Positions 8,598 through 17,042 are shown, numbered from the stretch's first letter. The stretch is 39,594 nucleotides of DNA from JAGQTE01 sp964648005 (GCA_964648005.1 CAZYKR010000005.1:1-39594), one strand, 5' to 3'. Notes: generated by a model from the sequence alone, not told the origin. Translations and numbers: made by a program.

Positions 8598-8655
8598 CCG
8601 ATCGAGCCGGCAGATTCGGTCACGTGTTGACGCGATCTGCCGGTTCGATTCCCGT
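8598..8655. repeat. Dispersed hairpin repeat, copy R4 (covarying arms)
   Basis: Left arm GAGCCGGCAGAT (8604-8615), 19-nt loop, right arm ATCTGCCGGTTC (8635-8646). Compared with R5 (GAGTGTGCAGAT/ATCTGCACACTC) both arms change at the same rungs and pairing is preserved apart from one G-U type pair, as expected if the stem itself is under selection. The loop is also more divergent than in other copies. Confidence 0.75.
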
Positions 8656-8709
8656 CGGACGATGCCGTGCCTCGATCCGAGTCGAGTCGAGTCGAGCCGA
8701 GCCTCGGAC

Positions 8710-9336
8710 CTACGTCGGGACCTGACGAACGGTCCAGCCGTCGTCACCCACCTCGTACCGCACCACCTCCGCCACGCCCTCCACCATGCAGTCGCTCGAC
8801 CCCGAGTAGGCGATGCGAACCTCGATCTGGCGAGAGCTGGGCGAGGAGACGGTCACGTCGCACGGGCCTGGTGGCAGCAGGACGGTCTGTTCGCGCGGCA
8901 GCGGTCCGAGGCGGCCCCACAGCACGACAGCCGGCACCTCCACGTCGCTGTCGCCCTGCACCACGGCCACGGTGAGGTCGGTGCCCTGCACCGGCAGCTG
9001 TTGGATCGGGCGGTCGGCTCGGAAGCCCACCACGGATCCGATCACCATGGTGCCCACCACTGCCGTGCCGATCATCACGACGCCAACGCTGGCGGTGGCC
9101 CAGCGCACCCCCCATCGTGTCGAGCTCACCAGCGCGGCGAGCAGCAGGAGCGCCCCCGCCGCCACCGCGAGCACCGCGACGCCCAACAGCGACCGCACCA
9201 GGGCCACATCGGCCGGTCGCAACACTGCGATCAGCAGGACAGCGAGCGCGACCATCGCCGCGACCCAGGTTGCGGCCGCAAACGTGCGTCGCAGCAGCCG
9301 AGCCTTCCGCTTCGGTGCGGCACCCCCATCACCCAC
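8710..9336 (-). CDS. Membrane protein with three N-terminal helices and an external C-terminal domain
   Basis: 208 aa from the GTG at 9336; a GTG at 9345 would add three residues. TACGGT lies 7 nt before GTG 9336, consistent with a leaderless start. Three hydrophobic helices come first (around TWVAAMVALAVLLIAVL, LLGVAVLAVAAGALLLLAAL and VGVVMIGTAVVGTMVIGSVV). A roughly 100-residue soluble domain follows with two cysteines (GPCDVTV, SDCMVEG) that could form a disulfide outside the cell. I do not recognise the family. Hairpins R3 and R4 lie just beyond its stop, and the ATPase gene is 32 nt upstream on the same strand. Confidence 0.65.
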   Translation of the reverse strand: MGDGGAAPKRKARLLRRTFAAATWVAAMVALAVLLIAVLRPADVALVRSLLGVAVLAVAAGALLLLAALVSSTRWGVRWATASVGVVMIGTAVVGTMVIGSVVGFRADRPIQQLPVQGTDLTVAVVQGDSDVEVPAVVLWGRLGPLPREQTVLLPPGPCDVTVSSPSSRQIEVRIAYSGSSDCMVEGVAEVVRYEVGDDGWTVRQVPT

Positions 9337-9368
9337 AACGACCACCGTAGGTGCCGCCGCCGGGATGC

Positions 9369-10442
9369 TCAGATCGCCCGCGTCGCTGTCGTGCCGTTGC
9401 GCAGGTGCAGCTCGACACCGACCGTGTCGTCGTGGCCGAGGAGCGCCTCGGCCAGCGCCGAGGCATGGGTGGTGAGCACGATCTGCGTGCGCTCCGACGC
9501 CGTCGCCACGAGTTCCGCCAGCGCGGGCAACAGGTCGACGTGCAGGCTCGTCTCGGGTTCGTTGAGCACCACGAGCACCGGCGGTCGGGGTGAGAGCAGC
9601 ACCGCGGCGAGGAACAGGAACCGCAGCTGGCCGTCGGAGAGCTCGGGCGCCGTCAGCGGCCGGGCGATCGCGCCCGTGCGCAGCTCGATCTCGACGCGCC
9701 CGGATCGGTCCTCGACGATGGCCACCTCGGCGCCGTCGAAGGCGTCGGCGACGCAGCGCTGCAGCGCGGGCCCGTCGCCGTACCGCTCGATCGTCGCCAA
9801 GGCCGCTGCGAGGTCCGACCCGTCGTCGGCGACCGCCAACGTGCGCGTGCCCAGGCTGGGCGCGCGCGCCGGCGCGTCGTCGTCGGTGCGCAGGTGATGG
9901 TGGAACCGCATCTGGCGAAGCGTCTCTCGCACGTAGACGAGCTCGGGGAACTGCCGAGCGTCGACGAGCTGGGACAGCACGGACTCCGACGAGTGGAAGG
10001 CCGCCGGGAAGGTCACCCGATTGCCGTCGTCGTCGCGCACGAAAGCCGTGGTGCCCGCACGATCGAGCAGGTCGACGCGCCGCTTGCCCGTGCCCGGCAG
10101 CAGGATCTGCTCGGTCTTGACGACCGGATCGCCTGGGAACCCGCCACCCGGGCCGACAGTGGCGAGCGCCACCTCATAGGTCATGTCCTCGAGGTCGATC
10201 CCGAGCTCGACCGTCGACAGCGTTCGACCACGGCCCGCATGCAGGATCGACGGCATGCCGCCCTCGGCGACGATGGCCCGTGCCACCGTGCCCTCGCCGC
10301 AGGCGTGAACGAGACGCAACGCCCGGTACAGGTTCGACTTGCCCGAGCCATTGGGACCCACCACGACCGTGACCTGGCCGAAGTCGACGGTGACGTCACG
10401 CAGCGAGCGATACCTCTGCACCTGCAGCCGCCGAACCTCCAC
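9369..10442 (-). CDS. AAA-type ATPase of the RecF/SMC-like (OLD-related) group
   Basis: 357 aa. The start is the GTG at 10442: TACGGT sits 7 nt upstream, and from here VRRLQVQRYRSLRDVTVDF is the typical first strand of RecF-like ATPases. A longer frame to 10592 would overlap the divergent P450. Walker A GPNGSGKS at residues 29-36; ABC-like signature LSDGQ; Walker B LVVLNEPE; switch His in TTHASAL. There is no TOPRIM nuclease domain after the ATPase, so it is not a full OLD nuclease. Stand-alone proteins of this kind occur both in chromosomes and in defence loci. No partner is obvious here, so no function is assigned. Confidence 0.85.
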   Translation of the reverse strand: MEVRRLQVQRYRSLRDVTVDFGQVTVVVGPNGSGKSNLYRALRLVHACGEGTVARAIVAEGGMPSILHAGRGRTLSTVELGIDLEDMTYEVALATVGPGGGFPGDPVVKTEQILLPGTGKRRVDLLDRAGTTAFVRDDDGNRVTFPAAFHSSESVLSQLVDARQFPELVYVRETLRQMRFHHHLRTDDDAPARAPSLGTRTLAVADDGSDLAAALATIERYGDGPALQRCVADAFDGAEVAIVEDRSGRVEIELRTGAIARPLTAPELSDGQLRFLFLAAVLLSPRPPVLVVLNEPETSLHVDLLPALAELVATASERTQIVLTTHASALAEALLGHDDTVGVELHLRNGTTATRAI

Positions 10443-10573
10443 GACCGAGACCGTACCGGCGATGAGCGCCCCGGGTCGGAGCCTGGCGGGTAGGTCCCGG
10501 CGACGCCGTGCGATACTGCACGACTGAGCCGGCCACGCTGCGGGAGCGGGCCGAGCCACGACGGGGGAACGAC

Positions 10574-11767
10574 ATGACGGGCAACCATCCACCGGTCAGC
10601 GACTGGGCGACCGACTTCGACCACACGGATCCGACCTGGGCGGCGGACCCGTTCCCGATCTGGGACGAGCTGCGCCAGTCGTGTCCCGTCGCCCACTCGG
10701 ACCGCTACGGCGGCGTATGGCTGCCGACGCGCCACGAGGACGTGGCGGCCATCGCCTACGACACCGAGCACTTCACCTCGAGCGGGATCATCGTCAGCGA
10801 CGACCCGATCTTCATGTCCCCGCCGGTCGGCATGGCCCCGCCGATCACCAGCGATCCGCCGTTCCACGCCGAGGCCCGCCGGCTGATCCTCGAGGCGCTC
10901 GGCCCCAAGGCCATCCAGAAGCTGGAGCCGATCACGAAGGCGTGGTGCAACGAGCTGCTCGACCGGGTGTCGTCGCAGTCGGTGATCGACGCCGCGCACG
11001 ACTACGCCGAGAACATCCCAGGCCGCATCGTGTGCCACATCCTCGGACTGCCGCTCGAGGACGACCAGCTCCTCAAGGAGTACATCCAGCTCGAGCTCGT
11101 CGACTTGCCCTTCATGGAGCGGCCCCAGCCGCGCATCATGATGTTCGAGTACCTGCGCGACCAGATCCTCGACCACGTCGACAACCCGCGCGACGACCTG
11201 ACGACGCACCTGCTCAACGCCACCCACGGCGGCGAGCCGCTGGAGTGGACGCACGTCGGCGGGACGATGGCGTTGCTGATCATCGCCGGCATCGACACGA
11301 CGTGGAGCTCCATCGGCGCCTCGCTGTGGCACCTGGCCCAGCACCCCGACGACCGCAGGCGGCTGATCGAGGACCCCGACGTCATGCCCTTCGCCATCGA
11401 GGAGCTGCTGCGGGCCTACGCGCCGGTGACGATGGCCCGCAAGGTCACCGAAGAGGTCGAGATCGGCGGTTGCCCGATGCAGCCAGGCGACTGGGTGCTG
11501 CTGCCATTCCCCGCCGCCAATCGGGACCCCGAGCACTTCGACCACGCCGACGAGGTGATCATCGACCGCCCCGAGAACCGCCATGCAACCTTCGGCCTCG
11601 GCATCCACCGCTGCGCCGGGTCCAACCTGGCCCGCATGGAGATGCGCGTCGCTATCGAGACCTGGCTCGAGCGCTACCCGGACTTCACCATCGACGACCC
11701 CGACGCCGTCCGCTGGGCCGGCGGCCAGGTCCGCGGCCCCCGCACCCTCCCCCTACGCGTCTCCTGA
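10574..11767 (+). CDS. Cytochrome P450
   Basis: 397 aa from the ATG at 10574 with GGGGGAAC upstream. I-helix AGIDTTWSS carries the acid/Thr pair for oxygen activation at about residues 237-245; the K-helix ExxR is EELLR at about 276-280; the heme-binding loop is FGLGIHRCAG with Cys347 as axial ligand. These define a complete class I bacterial P450 monooxygenase, which needs an external ferredoxin and reductase; none is in the window. Neighbours give no substrate clue. It is divergent from the ATPase gene and ends in hairpin R5. Confidence 0.95.
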   Translation: MTGNHPPVSDWATDFDHTDPTWAADPFPIWDELRQSCPVAHSDRYGGVWLPTRHEDVAAIAYDTEHFTSSGIIVSDDPIFMSPPVGMAPPITSDPPFHAEARRLILEALGPKAIQKLEPITKAWCNELLDRVSSQSVIDAAHDYAENIPGRIVCHILGLPLEDDQLLKEYIQLELVDLPFMERPQPRIMMFEYLRDQILDHVDNPRDDLTTHLLNATHGGEPLEWTHVGGTMALLIIAGIDTTWSSIGASLWHLAQHPDDRRRLIEDPDVMPFAIEELLRAYAPVTMARKVTEEVEIGGCPMQPGDWVLLPFPAANRDPEHFDHADEVIIDRPENRHATFGLGIHRCAGSNLARMEMRVAIETWLERYPDFTIDDPDAVRWAGGQVRGPRTLPLRVS

Positions 11768-11810
11768 GGTTTGCGTCGGACCGGGCGAGTCCGTTCGGCC
11801 GACGGAGCTG

Positions 11811-11889
11811 TCCCGGCGAATCGAGTGTGCAGATTCGGTGCGATAGCGACGCGATCTGCACACTCGTTCGGCTGAACCGCCGTTCAGGC
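11811..11889. repeat. Dispersed hairpin repeat, copy R5 (perfect stem)
   Basis: GAGTGTGCAGAT (11823-11834) and ATCTGCACACTC (11854-11865) form a perfect 12-bp stem with a 19-nt loop. It lies between the convergent P450 and the sigma-factor partner gene, 44 nt after the P450 stop. Confidence 0.9.
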
Positions 11890-11905
11890 AGCGCACCGTC
11901 AGCCG

Positions 11906-12541
11906 TCAGTCGTCAGCCAGGGTGGTTGTCAGCCGGTCCTGACATCCGGGGTCAGCGACGATGTCGCAGCCGAACTTTGCCGCCCGGAGTGCGGTTTGGT
12001 CGAAGCCCGGCGCCTCGGCGACCTCCTTGGGCACGTAGCCGAGGTTGGCGAAGTCGTATCCCAACACCGTCCCGTCCGGGGCGTCGTACACGGGGATGCC
12101 CGATTGGGCGGCTTCCCGAAGCGCGTCAGCCGACGACCGCAGGAGCACCCAGCCATCAGGGACATCGGCGCCGACGATGCCCGGCTCACCGCTGTAGCGA
12201 GTCCACTGACCCGCTTCCACGGATGCCCAGTGCTGCTCGACCTCGGCCTTGCGCTCCTCATACGTCATCGCATCGGCCGTGTCGGACGAGTCATCGGCGT
12301 CGGAGAGCACTCGGCCCGAACGACTTCCCTCGGTCAGGACTGCGGCAAGCACGCTCACCAATCCGGCGATGAGGAGGACCAGAGCCACCATCGCCACGGC
12401 GCGCCATGGCCGCTGACGCCCGGTCGGGTCAGGCACGTACGCCGACGGCGTCGACGCAACCTCGGCCGCACGAGAAAGCACGACGTCGCTTCCCGCGGGA
12501 GTGCCGCGCGTTGCGTAGCGCTGCAGTTCGTCTCGCATCAC
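11906..12541 (-). CDS. Single-pass membrane protein, putative partner or anti-sigma factor of the ECF sigma factor
   Basis: 211 aa. Residues 1-46 are cytoplasmic and polar, one transmembrane helix follows (WRAVAMVALVLLIAGLVSVL, about 46-66), then a 140-residue external domain with GADVPDGWVLLRSSADALRE and two late cysteines (FGCDIVADPGCQDRL). Its ATG overlaps the sigma-factor stop by 4 nt (ATGA). This geometry is typical for anti-sigma factors encoded after their ECF sigma factor, but no zinc-binding HxxxCxxC anti-sigma motif is present. The role is inferred from position only. Confidence 0.65.
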   Translation of the reverse strand: MMRDELQRYATRGTPAGSDVVLSRAAEVASTPSAYVPDPTGRQRPWRAVAMVALVLLIAGLVSVLAAVLTEGSRSGRVLSDADDSSDTADAMTYEERKAEVEQHWASVEAGQWTRYSGEPGIVGADVPDGWVLLRSSADALREAAQSGIPVYDAPDGTVLGYDFANLGYVPKEVAEAPGFDQTALRAAKFGCDIVADPGCQDRLTTTLADD

Positions 12542-13083
12542 ATCGCCCCTCCTTCTCCGTCACGGTCGTGTTGGGCGTACAACCGCCGAAGGATTCGCTT
12601 TGCCCGCATCAGCCGGCTCCGCAGGGCGGGCACGCTCAGACCGAGGGTCGCCGCCGCTTCCCAGTAGCTCTGGCCGTCGAGGACGACCAGGGCCAACGCC
12701 GCTCGGTCGACAGGATCAAGCTGTTCGAGCAATCGAAGATCCGATGGGTAGTCATCGACGCATGCGATCTCCGGACGCGGCGCCTTGGCTACGGCTACCG
12801 CAGCCCTGCGGTACTGATCGCTCGCCAAGTTCTTCATCGCGACCCGCAGATACGCGCCGGGATTGTCGAGGTGATGGAGCGGGCCCTTCGCGAGCGTGCG
12901 CGCCACCGCTTCTTGCAGCAGGTCGTCCGGATCCACGGTCAGCGGCGACAGCACCGCCGCGAACCTGCGCAGCTGCTCGTAGAGCGCCGCGAACACCTCC
13001 GCGTCGCGTTCGCCGCCGGCTGCGGCCGGATCCCTCGGAACGTCGGGAGCCCGCGGCCCTCTCGACGCTGGTGAGACAGACAA
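12538..13083 (-). CDS. ECF-type RNA polymerase sigma factor
   Basis: 181 aa from a TTG at 13083, supported by GAGGAGG about 7 nt upstream. Sigma region 2 spans about residues 28-95 (VFAALYEQLRRF, DPDDLLQEAVARTL, YLRVAMKNLASDQYRR) and region 4 about 118-170 (LDPVDRAALALVVLDGQSYW, AATLGLSVPALRSRLMRAKR), a helix-turn-helix for -35 recognition. Size and the missing regions 1 and 3 fit the extracytoplasmic-function group. The overlapping membrane protein is the likely regulator. Upstream, 13144-13163 contains a 7-bp inverted repeat. Confidence 0.9.
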   Translation of the reverse strand: MSVSPASRGPRAPDVPRDPAAAGGERDAEVFAALYEQLRRFAAVLSPLTVDPDDLLQEAVARTLAKGPLHHLDNPGAYLRVAMKNLASDQYRRAAVAVAKAPRPEIACVDDYPSDLRLLEQLDPVDRAALALVVLDGQSYWEAAATLGLSVPALRSRLMRAKRILRRLYAQHDRDGEGGAM

Positions 13084-13143
13084 CGTCGTTCCTCCTCACC
13101 CCTAACGACGTGGCACCTCCCGCATTCGTCGCGCGCACGACTA

Positions 13144-13163
13144 TGACACTCGTCACAGTGTCA
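13144..13163. promoter_or_regulatory. 7-bp inverted repeat upstream of the sigma factor gene
   Basis: TGACACT, 6-nt spacer, AGTGTCA: a perfect 20-bp dyad in the 107-nt gap between the VOC gene stop (13191) and the sigma factor start (13083). On the minus strand CATAGT overlaps its promoter-proximal edge as a possible -10. Operator-like; the binding protein is unknown. Confidence 0.4.
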
Positions 13164-13190
13164 CCGAAGCTGGCGCCGGGGCGCGGCGCG

Positions 13191-13553
13191 TCACGGGTTG
13201 GCGATGAGGCGCAGCAGGGAGCCGTCGGGATCGACCAGCGCGCCGATCCGCAGGCCCGAGCCATCCACGGCGGGCGCGTGCAACCTAGGCCATCCGTGGT
13301 TGGCCTCGGGGATGCCGGCGTCAAGGCACACGGCGTAGAACCCGTCGAGGTCGTCGAGTCGCAGGCAACTGCCGAACGAGCTCGTCGCTGGGTCGAGATC
13401 GGGATACGGGAAGAACTCCAACACGAGATCCCCTCGGGCGAGGATCATCCACCCGTCGTCGCGGAAACGTTCGACGAAGCCGAGCCCGTCGAAGAACGCC
13501 GACGTGACGGTGAAGGCACGCGAAGGCAGGTTCGGAGTCGCCCAGTCAGCCAT
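13191..13553 (-). CDS. VOC-superfamily (glyoxalase/bleomycin-resistance-like) protein
   Basis: 120 aa. FFDGLGFVERFRDDGWMILA, LVLEFFPYPDLDPATSS, CLRLDDLDGFYAVC and LVDPDGSLLRLI are the recurrent segments of small bleomycin-resistance-type VOC proteins, which dimerise and either bind drugs or catalyse metal-dependent reactions. Metal ligands are not clear, so drug binding or a regulatory role is as likely as catalysis. TAGTGT lies 6 nt before the ATG, a leaderless arrangement. It reads into the sigma factor operon with a 107-nt gap. Confidence 0.8.
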   Translation of the reverse strand: MADWATPNLPSRAFTVTSAFFDGLGFVERFRDDGWMILARGDLVLEFFPYPDLDPATSSFGSCLRLDDLDGFYAVCLDAGIPEANHGWPRLHAPAVDGSGLRIGALVDPDGSLLRLIANP

Positions 13554-13634
13554 CTCCGCACACTACGCACGCGGGCCATCTGCGGTCCGCTCGTCGGCCG
13601 GTGCCTTCCGCACACACCATGCAGCCGAGGAGCC

Positions 13635-14450
13635 ATGCACCCGCTCCACGGCCTCACGGCGCCCATGACCTGTGCGACGATCTCGGCTGTGGCGACCTCC
13701 GACTTGGCGAGAGCTGCTGCGCTGCTCGGCGTCGATGCTCAGACGGAGCCGAACATGCCCCGCGTGGTCGCCTGGGAGCGGTCGACCGGCGTCGCTCTTC
13801 CGGCCATGCTCAGGTCCTTCTTCGCATCCGAGGTCGCTGAAGCGCTGCGTTCAGCGAACACCCAGGACGACGTGGTATCGCTGCAGGATCTGGAGGTCGT
13901 GACCGCCGGCCCATGGCTTGGACCCGACGGGCGGGCCGTCACGCTGATGGTCGAGAACCAGTCCGTGGTGCGCTGGGTCGTGCCGCTCGGCATGGGTGAC
14001 GACCCTCCCGTGCTGCTGATCGACGATGACCTCAGCGAACTGCCAGACCACGCCCCCGTCTCGGCATCACCGTCGGTCGCATCGTTCCTCCGGTGCACCG
14101 CCTGGGACGTCCGTGTCCTGCTCAGCCGAGACCGACCGTCCCCGATCTGGATGCACACCGAGGCGCCCAACCAACCGCAATTCGACGTGCTGGCCTCGCA
14201 GTTCGACAGGGTGGGATCGACCCACGGCTGGCCCTGCCGATCGACGCATCGCTTCGAACGCGATGGCAAGCGAATCCTGCTCTGGGACTGCGATGACCGG
14301 TGCGATTGGCACCTGGACGCCGACACCGAGCACCAACTCGGCGAACTGCTCGCCGCGCTCGACGAGGCCGGCGCGCTGCCGTCCGGACCGCTCGGCGACG
14401 AGCATCGCCAGCGACTGCTCCGCGGCTGGACGACGGAGCAGCGCTCTTGA
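13635..14450 (+). CDS. SMI1/KNR4 (SUKH)-like protein
   Basis: 271 aa from ATG 13635, chosen for GAGGAG immediately upstream (only 3-4 nt spacing); ATG 13665 is an alternative without Shine-Dalgarno. The segment VVAWERSTGVALPAMLRSFF resembles the first helices of SUKH/SMI1-KNR4 domains, followed by a region with VVPLGMGDDPPVLLIDDD and SVASFLRCTAWDVRVL near residue 150. The C-terminal 100 residues (FERDGKRILLWDCDDRCDW) match no family I know. SUKH proteins are often immunity proteins to polymorphic toxins, but no toxin is nearby. The assignment is moderate. Confidence 0.6.
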   Translation: MHPLHGLTAPMTCATISAVATSDLARAAALLGVDAQTEPNMPRVVAWERSTGVALPAMLRSFFASEVAEALRSANTQDDVVSLQDLEVVTAGPWLGPDGRAVTLMVENQSVVRWVVPLGMGDDPPVLLIDDDLSELPDHAPVSASPSVASFLRCTAWDVRVLLSRDRPSPIWMHTEAPNQPQFDVLASQFDRVGSTHGWPCRSTHRFERDGKRILLWDCDDRCDWHLDADTEHQLGELLAALDEAGALPSGPLGDEHRQRLLRGWTTEQRS

Positions 14451-14609
14451 CCCGCCGACACACTGCCCGTCAGGCCGCGCGTCCACTGGTGGCTACGGTG
14501 CCCGCCGTCGTGGTGACCTGTCCCCGGCGGCTGCCGTCCAGGTTGAGTGCTATCGCACCGAACGCGATACGCCAGGCGATGAGTCTCAGCGCTCAGTAGG
14601 GTCCGCGAG

Positions 14610-15380
14610 GTGCAAGCCGCGCCACGAGGCCTCGCAGCGTTCTTCCCGGCCTTCCTCGCCAGGCACCCCATTCCTGGGGAGCGCGCCGGACCAACACTGG
14701 TCGGCCTACCGCCTGGTGCCTTGCGGCGACGCATGCAGCGAATGCTGGTTTTCGTCATCGTGCTCTCCACGGCGGGTGGGCTCGCGTCGGCGAACCTCGG
14801 ACTCCCGTTCGTGCTGACCGTGCTCGGCTCCATGGCCGGTGTCGTGCTGGCCCTCGCACTCGTACCCGCAGGGGACCTGCCCGTCGGCATGACGATGACC
14901 GACCGACGCACCGTGCTCGCCCAGCAGCAGCGCGGCGACGAACCGAGGGTCGTGGCAGTGCTCGGCGCCGGATCCGTGCAACAAGCAACCATCGATGCGA
15001 ACCCCGAACCGTTCTGGTTCGCAGGACGGCTGACGAGGGTCTCCTTCTTTGGCGATGCAGGCCTGATCGCCGCTATCGACCTCATGGCGGTCGATCCGGT
15101 CGCCGCCCGAGCCGCGCTGCAGGAGACGACGATCTTCGTCACCGACGCGACGGGCGGCCAGGACGGCGCTGCTTCGGGCTCGGGCGGTGATGTGCCGTTC
15201 TGGTTCATCAAGGCCTTCTTCGTGGGTTTCCTCTACTTCGTCGGCGGAGGGTTCGTGCTCCTCGCCGTCCCTGTGACCAGTGATGAGGGCCTCGCATCGG
15301 GCGCCACCGCCCTCGGTGTCGGCGCGGTCCTGCTCGCAGCTGGCGAGGGGCTCCGAAGGCTGCTGCTCCGGCGCCGCTAG
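14610..15380 (+). CDS. Membrane protein of unknown function
   Basis: 256 aa from GTG 14610, with TAGGGT 7 nt upstream (leaderless type). Hydrophobic segments: residues about 44-62 (MLVFVIVLSTAGGLASANL), 66-86 (PFVLTVLGSMAGVVLALALV), then a soluble stretch of 110 residues (RVVAVLGAGSVQQATIDANP), then FFVGFLYFVGGGFVLLAVPV and ATALGVGAVLLAAG before an Arg-rich end. Two helical pairs therefore flank a soluble loop. No family is recognised. It converges on the GIY-YIG gene with 18 nt between stops. The 159 nt before it hold no recognisable gene. Confidence 0.65.
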   Translation: MQAAPRGLAAFFPAFLARHPIPGERAGPTLVGLPPGALRRRMQRMLVFVIVLSTAGGLASANLGLPFVLTVLGSMAGVVLALALVPAGDLPVGMTMTDRRTVLAQQQRGDEPRVVAVLGAGSVQQATIDANPEPFWFAGRLTRVSFFGDAGLIAAIDLMAVDPVAARAALQETTIFVTDATGGQDGAASGSGGDVPFWFIKAFFVGFLYFVGGGFVLLAVPVTSDEGLASGATALGVGAVLLAAGEGLRRLLLRRR

Positions 15381-15398
15381 GTGCCATCCTCGTGCGAT

Positions 15399-16886
15399 CT
15401 ACGAGTCGCCGGTGTTCGGCCCGAGCACGGACTCGGCACTGCTCAAGCTCGCCTGGAGGACGAACTCCACAGGCTCGACATTCATGGCCGCCGCGGCCTG
15501 TTCGATCCGTTGCCACTCAGCTCCCGGCACGACCAACTGGAGCCGCATCGGCGAATCATCGGCTGCCGCCGATGCCCGGCCACCGGTCGCCGATTCGCCG
15601 GCGCCGGCGCCACCAGCGTGGACCTTCCGCAGCTTGGTCAACCGCGACCGCACGGCGCTCTTCGGCATCTTCGCGAGATTGAGGGGTGGGTCGAGTGTGG
15701 CGAGGATCTCGGTCTCGAGACCGTCGAGCACGTCTGCATCATCCACCGGCACGGCAACGACACGAAGGTGCGTGTGCATCCACGAGGTGAGGTAGGTCTC
15801 GTCGATCTCCTTGTCGCCTCGCCCCTCCGCCAGGATCGAGCCGAGACTTCGGCGAAAGGTCGAGAACTCGTTCCGTGAACCGAGGTGCATGCCCTGCAAG
15901 CGACCCCAAAGGGTGTTCGTCGAACGCCGCCCGCTGCGGGTCCGCGTCGCTCCCGCCAAGCCTGCGTAGATGAGGCCCGGCGCCAGGGGTTCGCCGAGAC
16001 CCGACGACAGCTCAGCTGCGCCGTCTCGGTCAACCCACCAGGAGTACAAGCCCGGACCGTCCAGCCCGACTCGCCCTCGCGCCAGCAGATCGCTGGGCGT
16101 CATGGCGCGGTCGAGGGCCTGCAGCTGCCGAGTGAGCGCATCGACCTCGGCAAGAGAGAAGTTGGGCGGCCCTGGCGATTGCATGCTGCCTCCTCGGCCG
16201 TACCAGGCCAATCGCTCCCCGATCGCCAAGCCGGCCAGCGGCTCGACCAGCGTCGCGCCTTCGACGCTGAGCCTGGGTCGGATTGCCTCGACGTAGGCGG
16301 AGCCGGCATGCACCTCGACGACCTTGTTCCGCAGCCCATCGACGAGGAGTACCGCAAGGTCGTTGACCACCCACTCGCCCCACGTGCTTCGGTACTCGCG
16401 AGGCGCCTTCGACAAGGTCCGCTCATATGGCCCGATCACCCGGGTCGGTTCAACCAGGCCGTGTTCTGCTGAGAGCACATACCACGGGCTGCCCGTCGAC
16501 TCGGCGTACGCCCGGGCCTTGCGGAACAGCGCCGACGTATAGAGGTCGCGAGCGGGTGACGGGTGATCGAGCTTCGACTTCACGCAACCGACGAGGACGA
16601 CGTCCGGCGCAGGCACCCCGTCGTGAGGTTGCGGCGCTGGCCTGGTTGACCCATCGCGCCTCGATGTCGTCAACGCACCGCGCCGGACGAACGTGACGGA
16701 TTCGCCGACGCGCACATCTCTGGCGTCGAAGCCTCGCCAGCCGCTGCGATCGCCGTGCCAGAAGGCGATGTGCTCGTATGACGACGGCGGGAGACCACCG
16801 ACGAGACCGTCCAGATCGTCCCAGCGCACCGTCACGCTGTCGTCCACCGTTTCGAGTAGCTGCCGCAATGGGGACCAATCAGCCAT
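15399..16886 (-). CDS. Three-part protein: DUF7662-like, DUF6884-like and GIY-YIG nuclease-like domains
   Basis: 495 aa from ATG 16886 (upstream in-frame ATG 16904 is possible). Residues 5-70 (PLRQLLE, LPPSSYEHIAFWHGD, ESVTFVR) look like the small DUF7662 domain. Residues 94-180 (VVLVGCVKSKLDHPSPARDL, YTSALFRKARAY, WYVLSAEHGLV, YERTL) look like DUF6884. From 277, GPGLYSWWVD, then LIYAGLAG, NTLWGRLQGMHLGS, the acidic LETEIL and PPLN form a GIY-YIG nuclease core with Tyr281, Tyr307, Arg329, Glu391/393 and Asn403 as candidate active-site residues. A C-terminal tail holds a short helical segment (EWQRIEQAAAAM). Domain names are from memory of motif patterns; the GIY-YIG core is the best supported. 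A nucleic-acid-cleaving role is inferred. Confidence 0.7.
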   Translation of the reverse strand: MADWSPLRQLLETVDDSVTVRWDDLDGLVGGLPPSSYEHIAFWHGDRSGWRGFDARDVRVGESVTFVRRGALTTSRRDGSTRPAPQPHDGVPAPDVVLVGCVKSKLDHPSPARDLYTSALFRKARAYAESTGSPWYVLSAEHGLVEPTRVIGPYERTLSKAPREYRSTWGEWVVNDLAVLLVDGLRNKVVEVHAGSAYVEAIRPRLSVEGATLVEPLAGLAIGERLAWYGRGGSMQSPGPPNFSLAEVDALTRQLQALDRAMTPSDLLARGRVGLDGPGLYSWWVDRDGAAELSSGLGEPLAPGLIYAGLAGATRTRSGRRSTNTLWGRLQGMHLGSRNEFSTFRRSLGSILAEGRGDKEIDETYLTSWMHTHLRVVAVPVDDADVLDGLETEILATLDPPLNLAKMPKSAVRSRLTKLRKVHAGGAGAGESATGGRASAAADDSPMRLQLVVPGAEWQRIEQAAAAMNVEPVEFVLQASLSSAESVLGPNTGDS

Positions 16887-16975
16887 CGGCCGATCTTGCC
16901 TCATGGCTGTCCTGGGCGCGTCGTTGTCGTGCCGCCGGCGACGGCGTTCGAGTGCACTTCGGCGAGGGCACGACG

Positions 16976-17015
16976 CGGCGCCGAGACATCCAGCTGAGCG
17001 GATATCTCGGCGCCG
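16976..17015. terminator. Strong 16-bp hairpin downstream of the permease remnant
   Basis: CGGCGCCGAGACATCC (16976-16991), 8-nt loop, GGATATCTCGGCGCCG (17000-17015): 15 of 16 positions pair. It lies 28 nt beyond the stop of the minus-strand FtsX-like remnant and about 90 nt before the GIY-YIG start, so it probably ended the permease transcript. There is no clear U-tract. Confidence 0.65.
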
Positions 17016-17042
17016 TGTAGTCGACAGCAACCCGGTAGGGGC

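Noticed and set aside
13203..13400. Extension of the sigma factor frame upstream on the minus strand
   Set aside because: That sequence is the VOC protein gene in another frame; the TTG at 13083 has a strong Shine-Dalgarno.
14540..14575. Possible seventh hairpin copy (GAGTGCTATCGCACCGAA, reverse orientation)
   Set aside because: It shares only the loop core and part of one arm; a deleted copy is possible, but it is too short to call.
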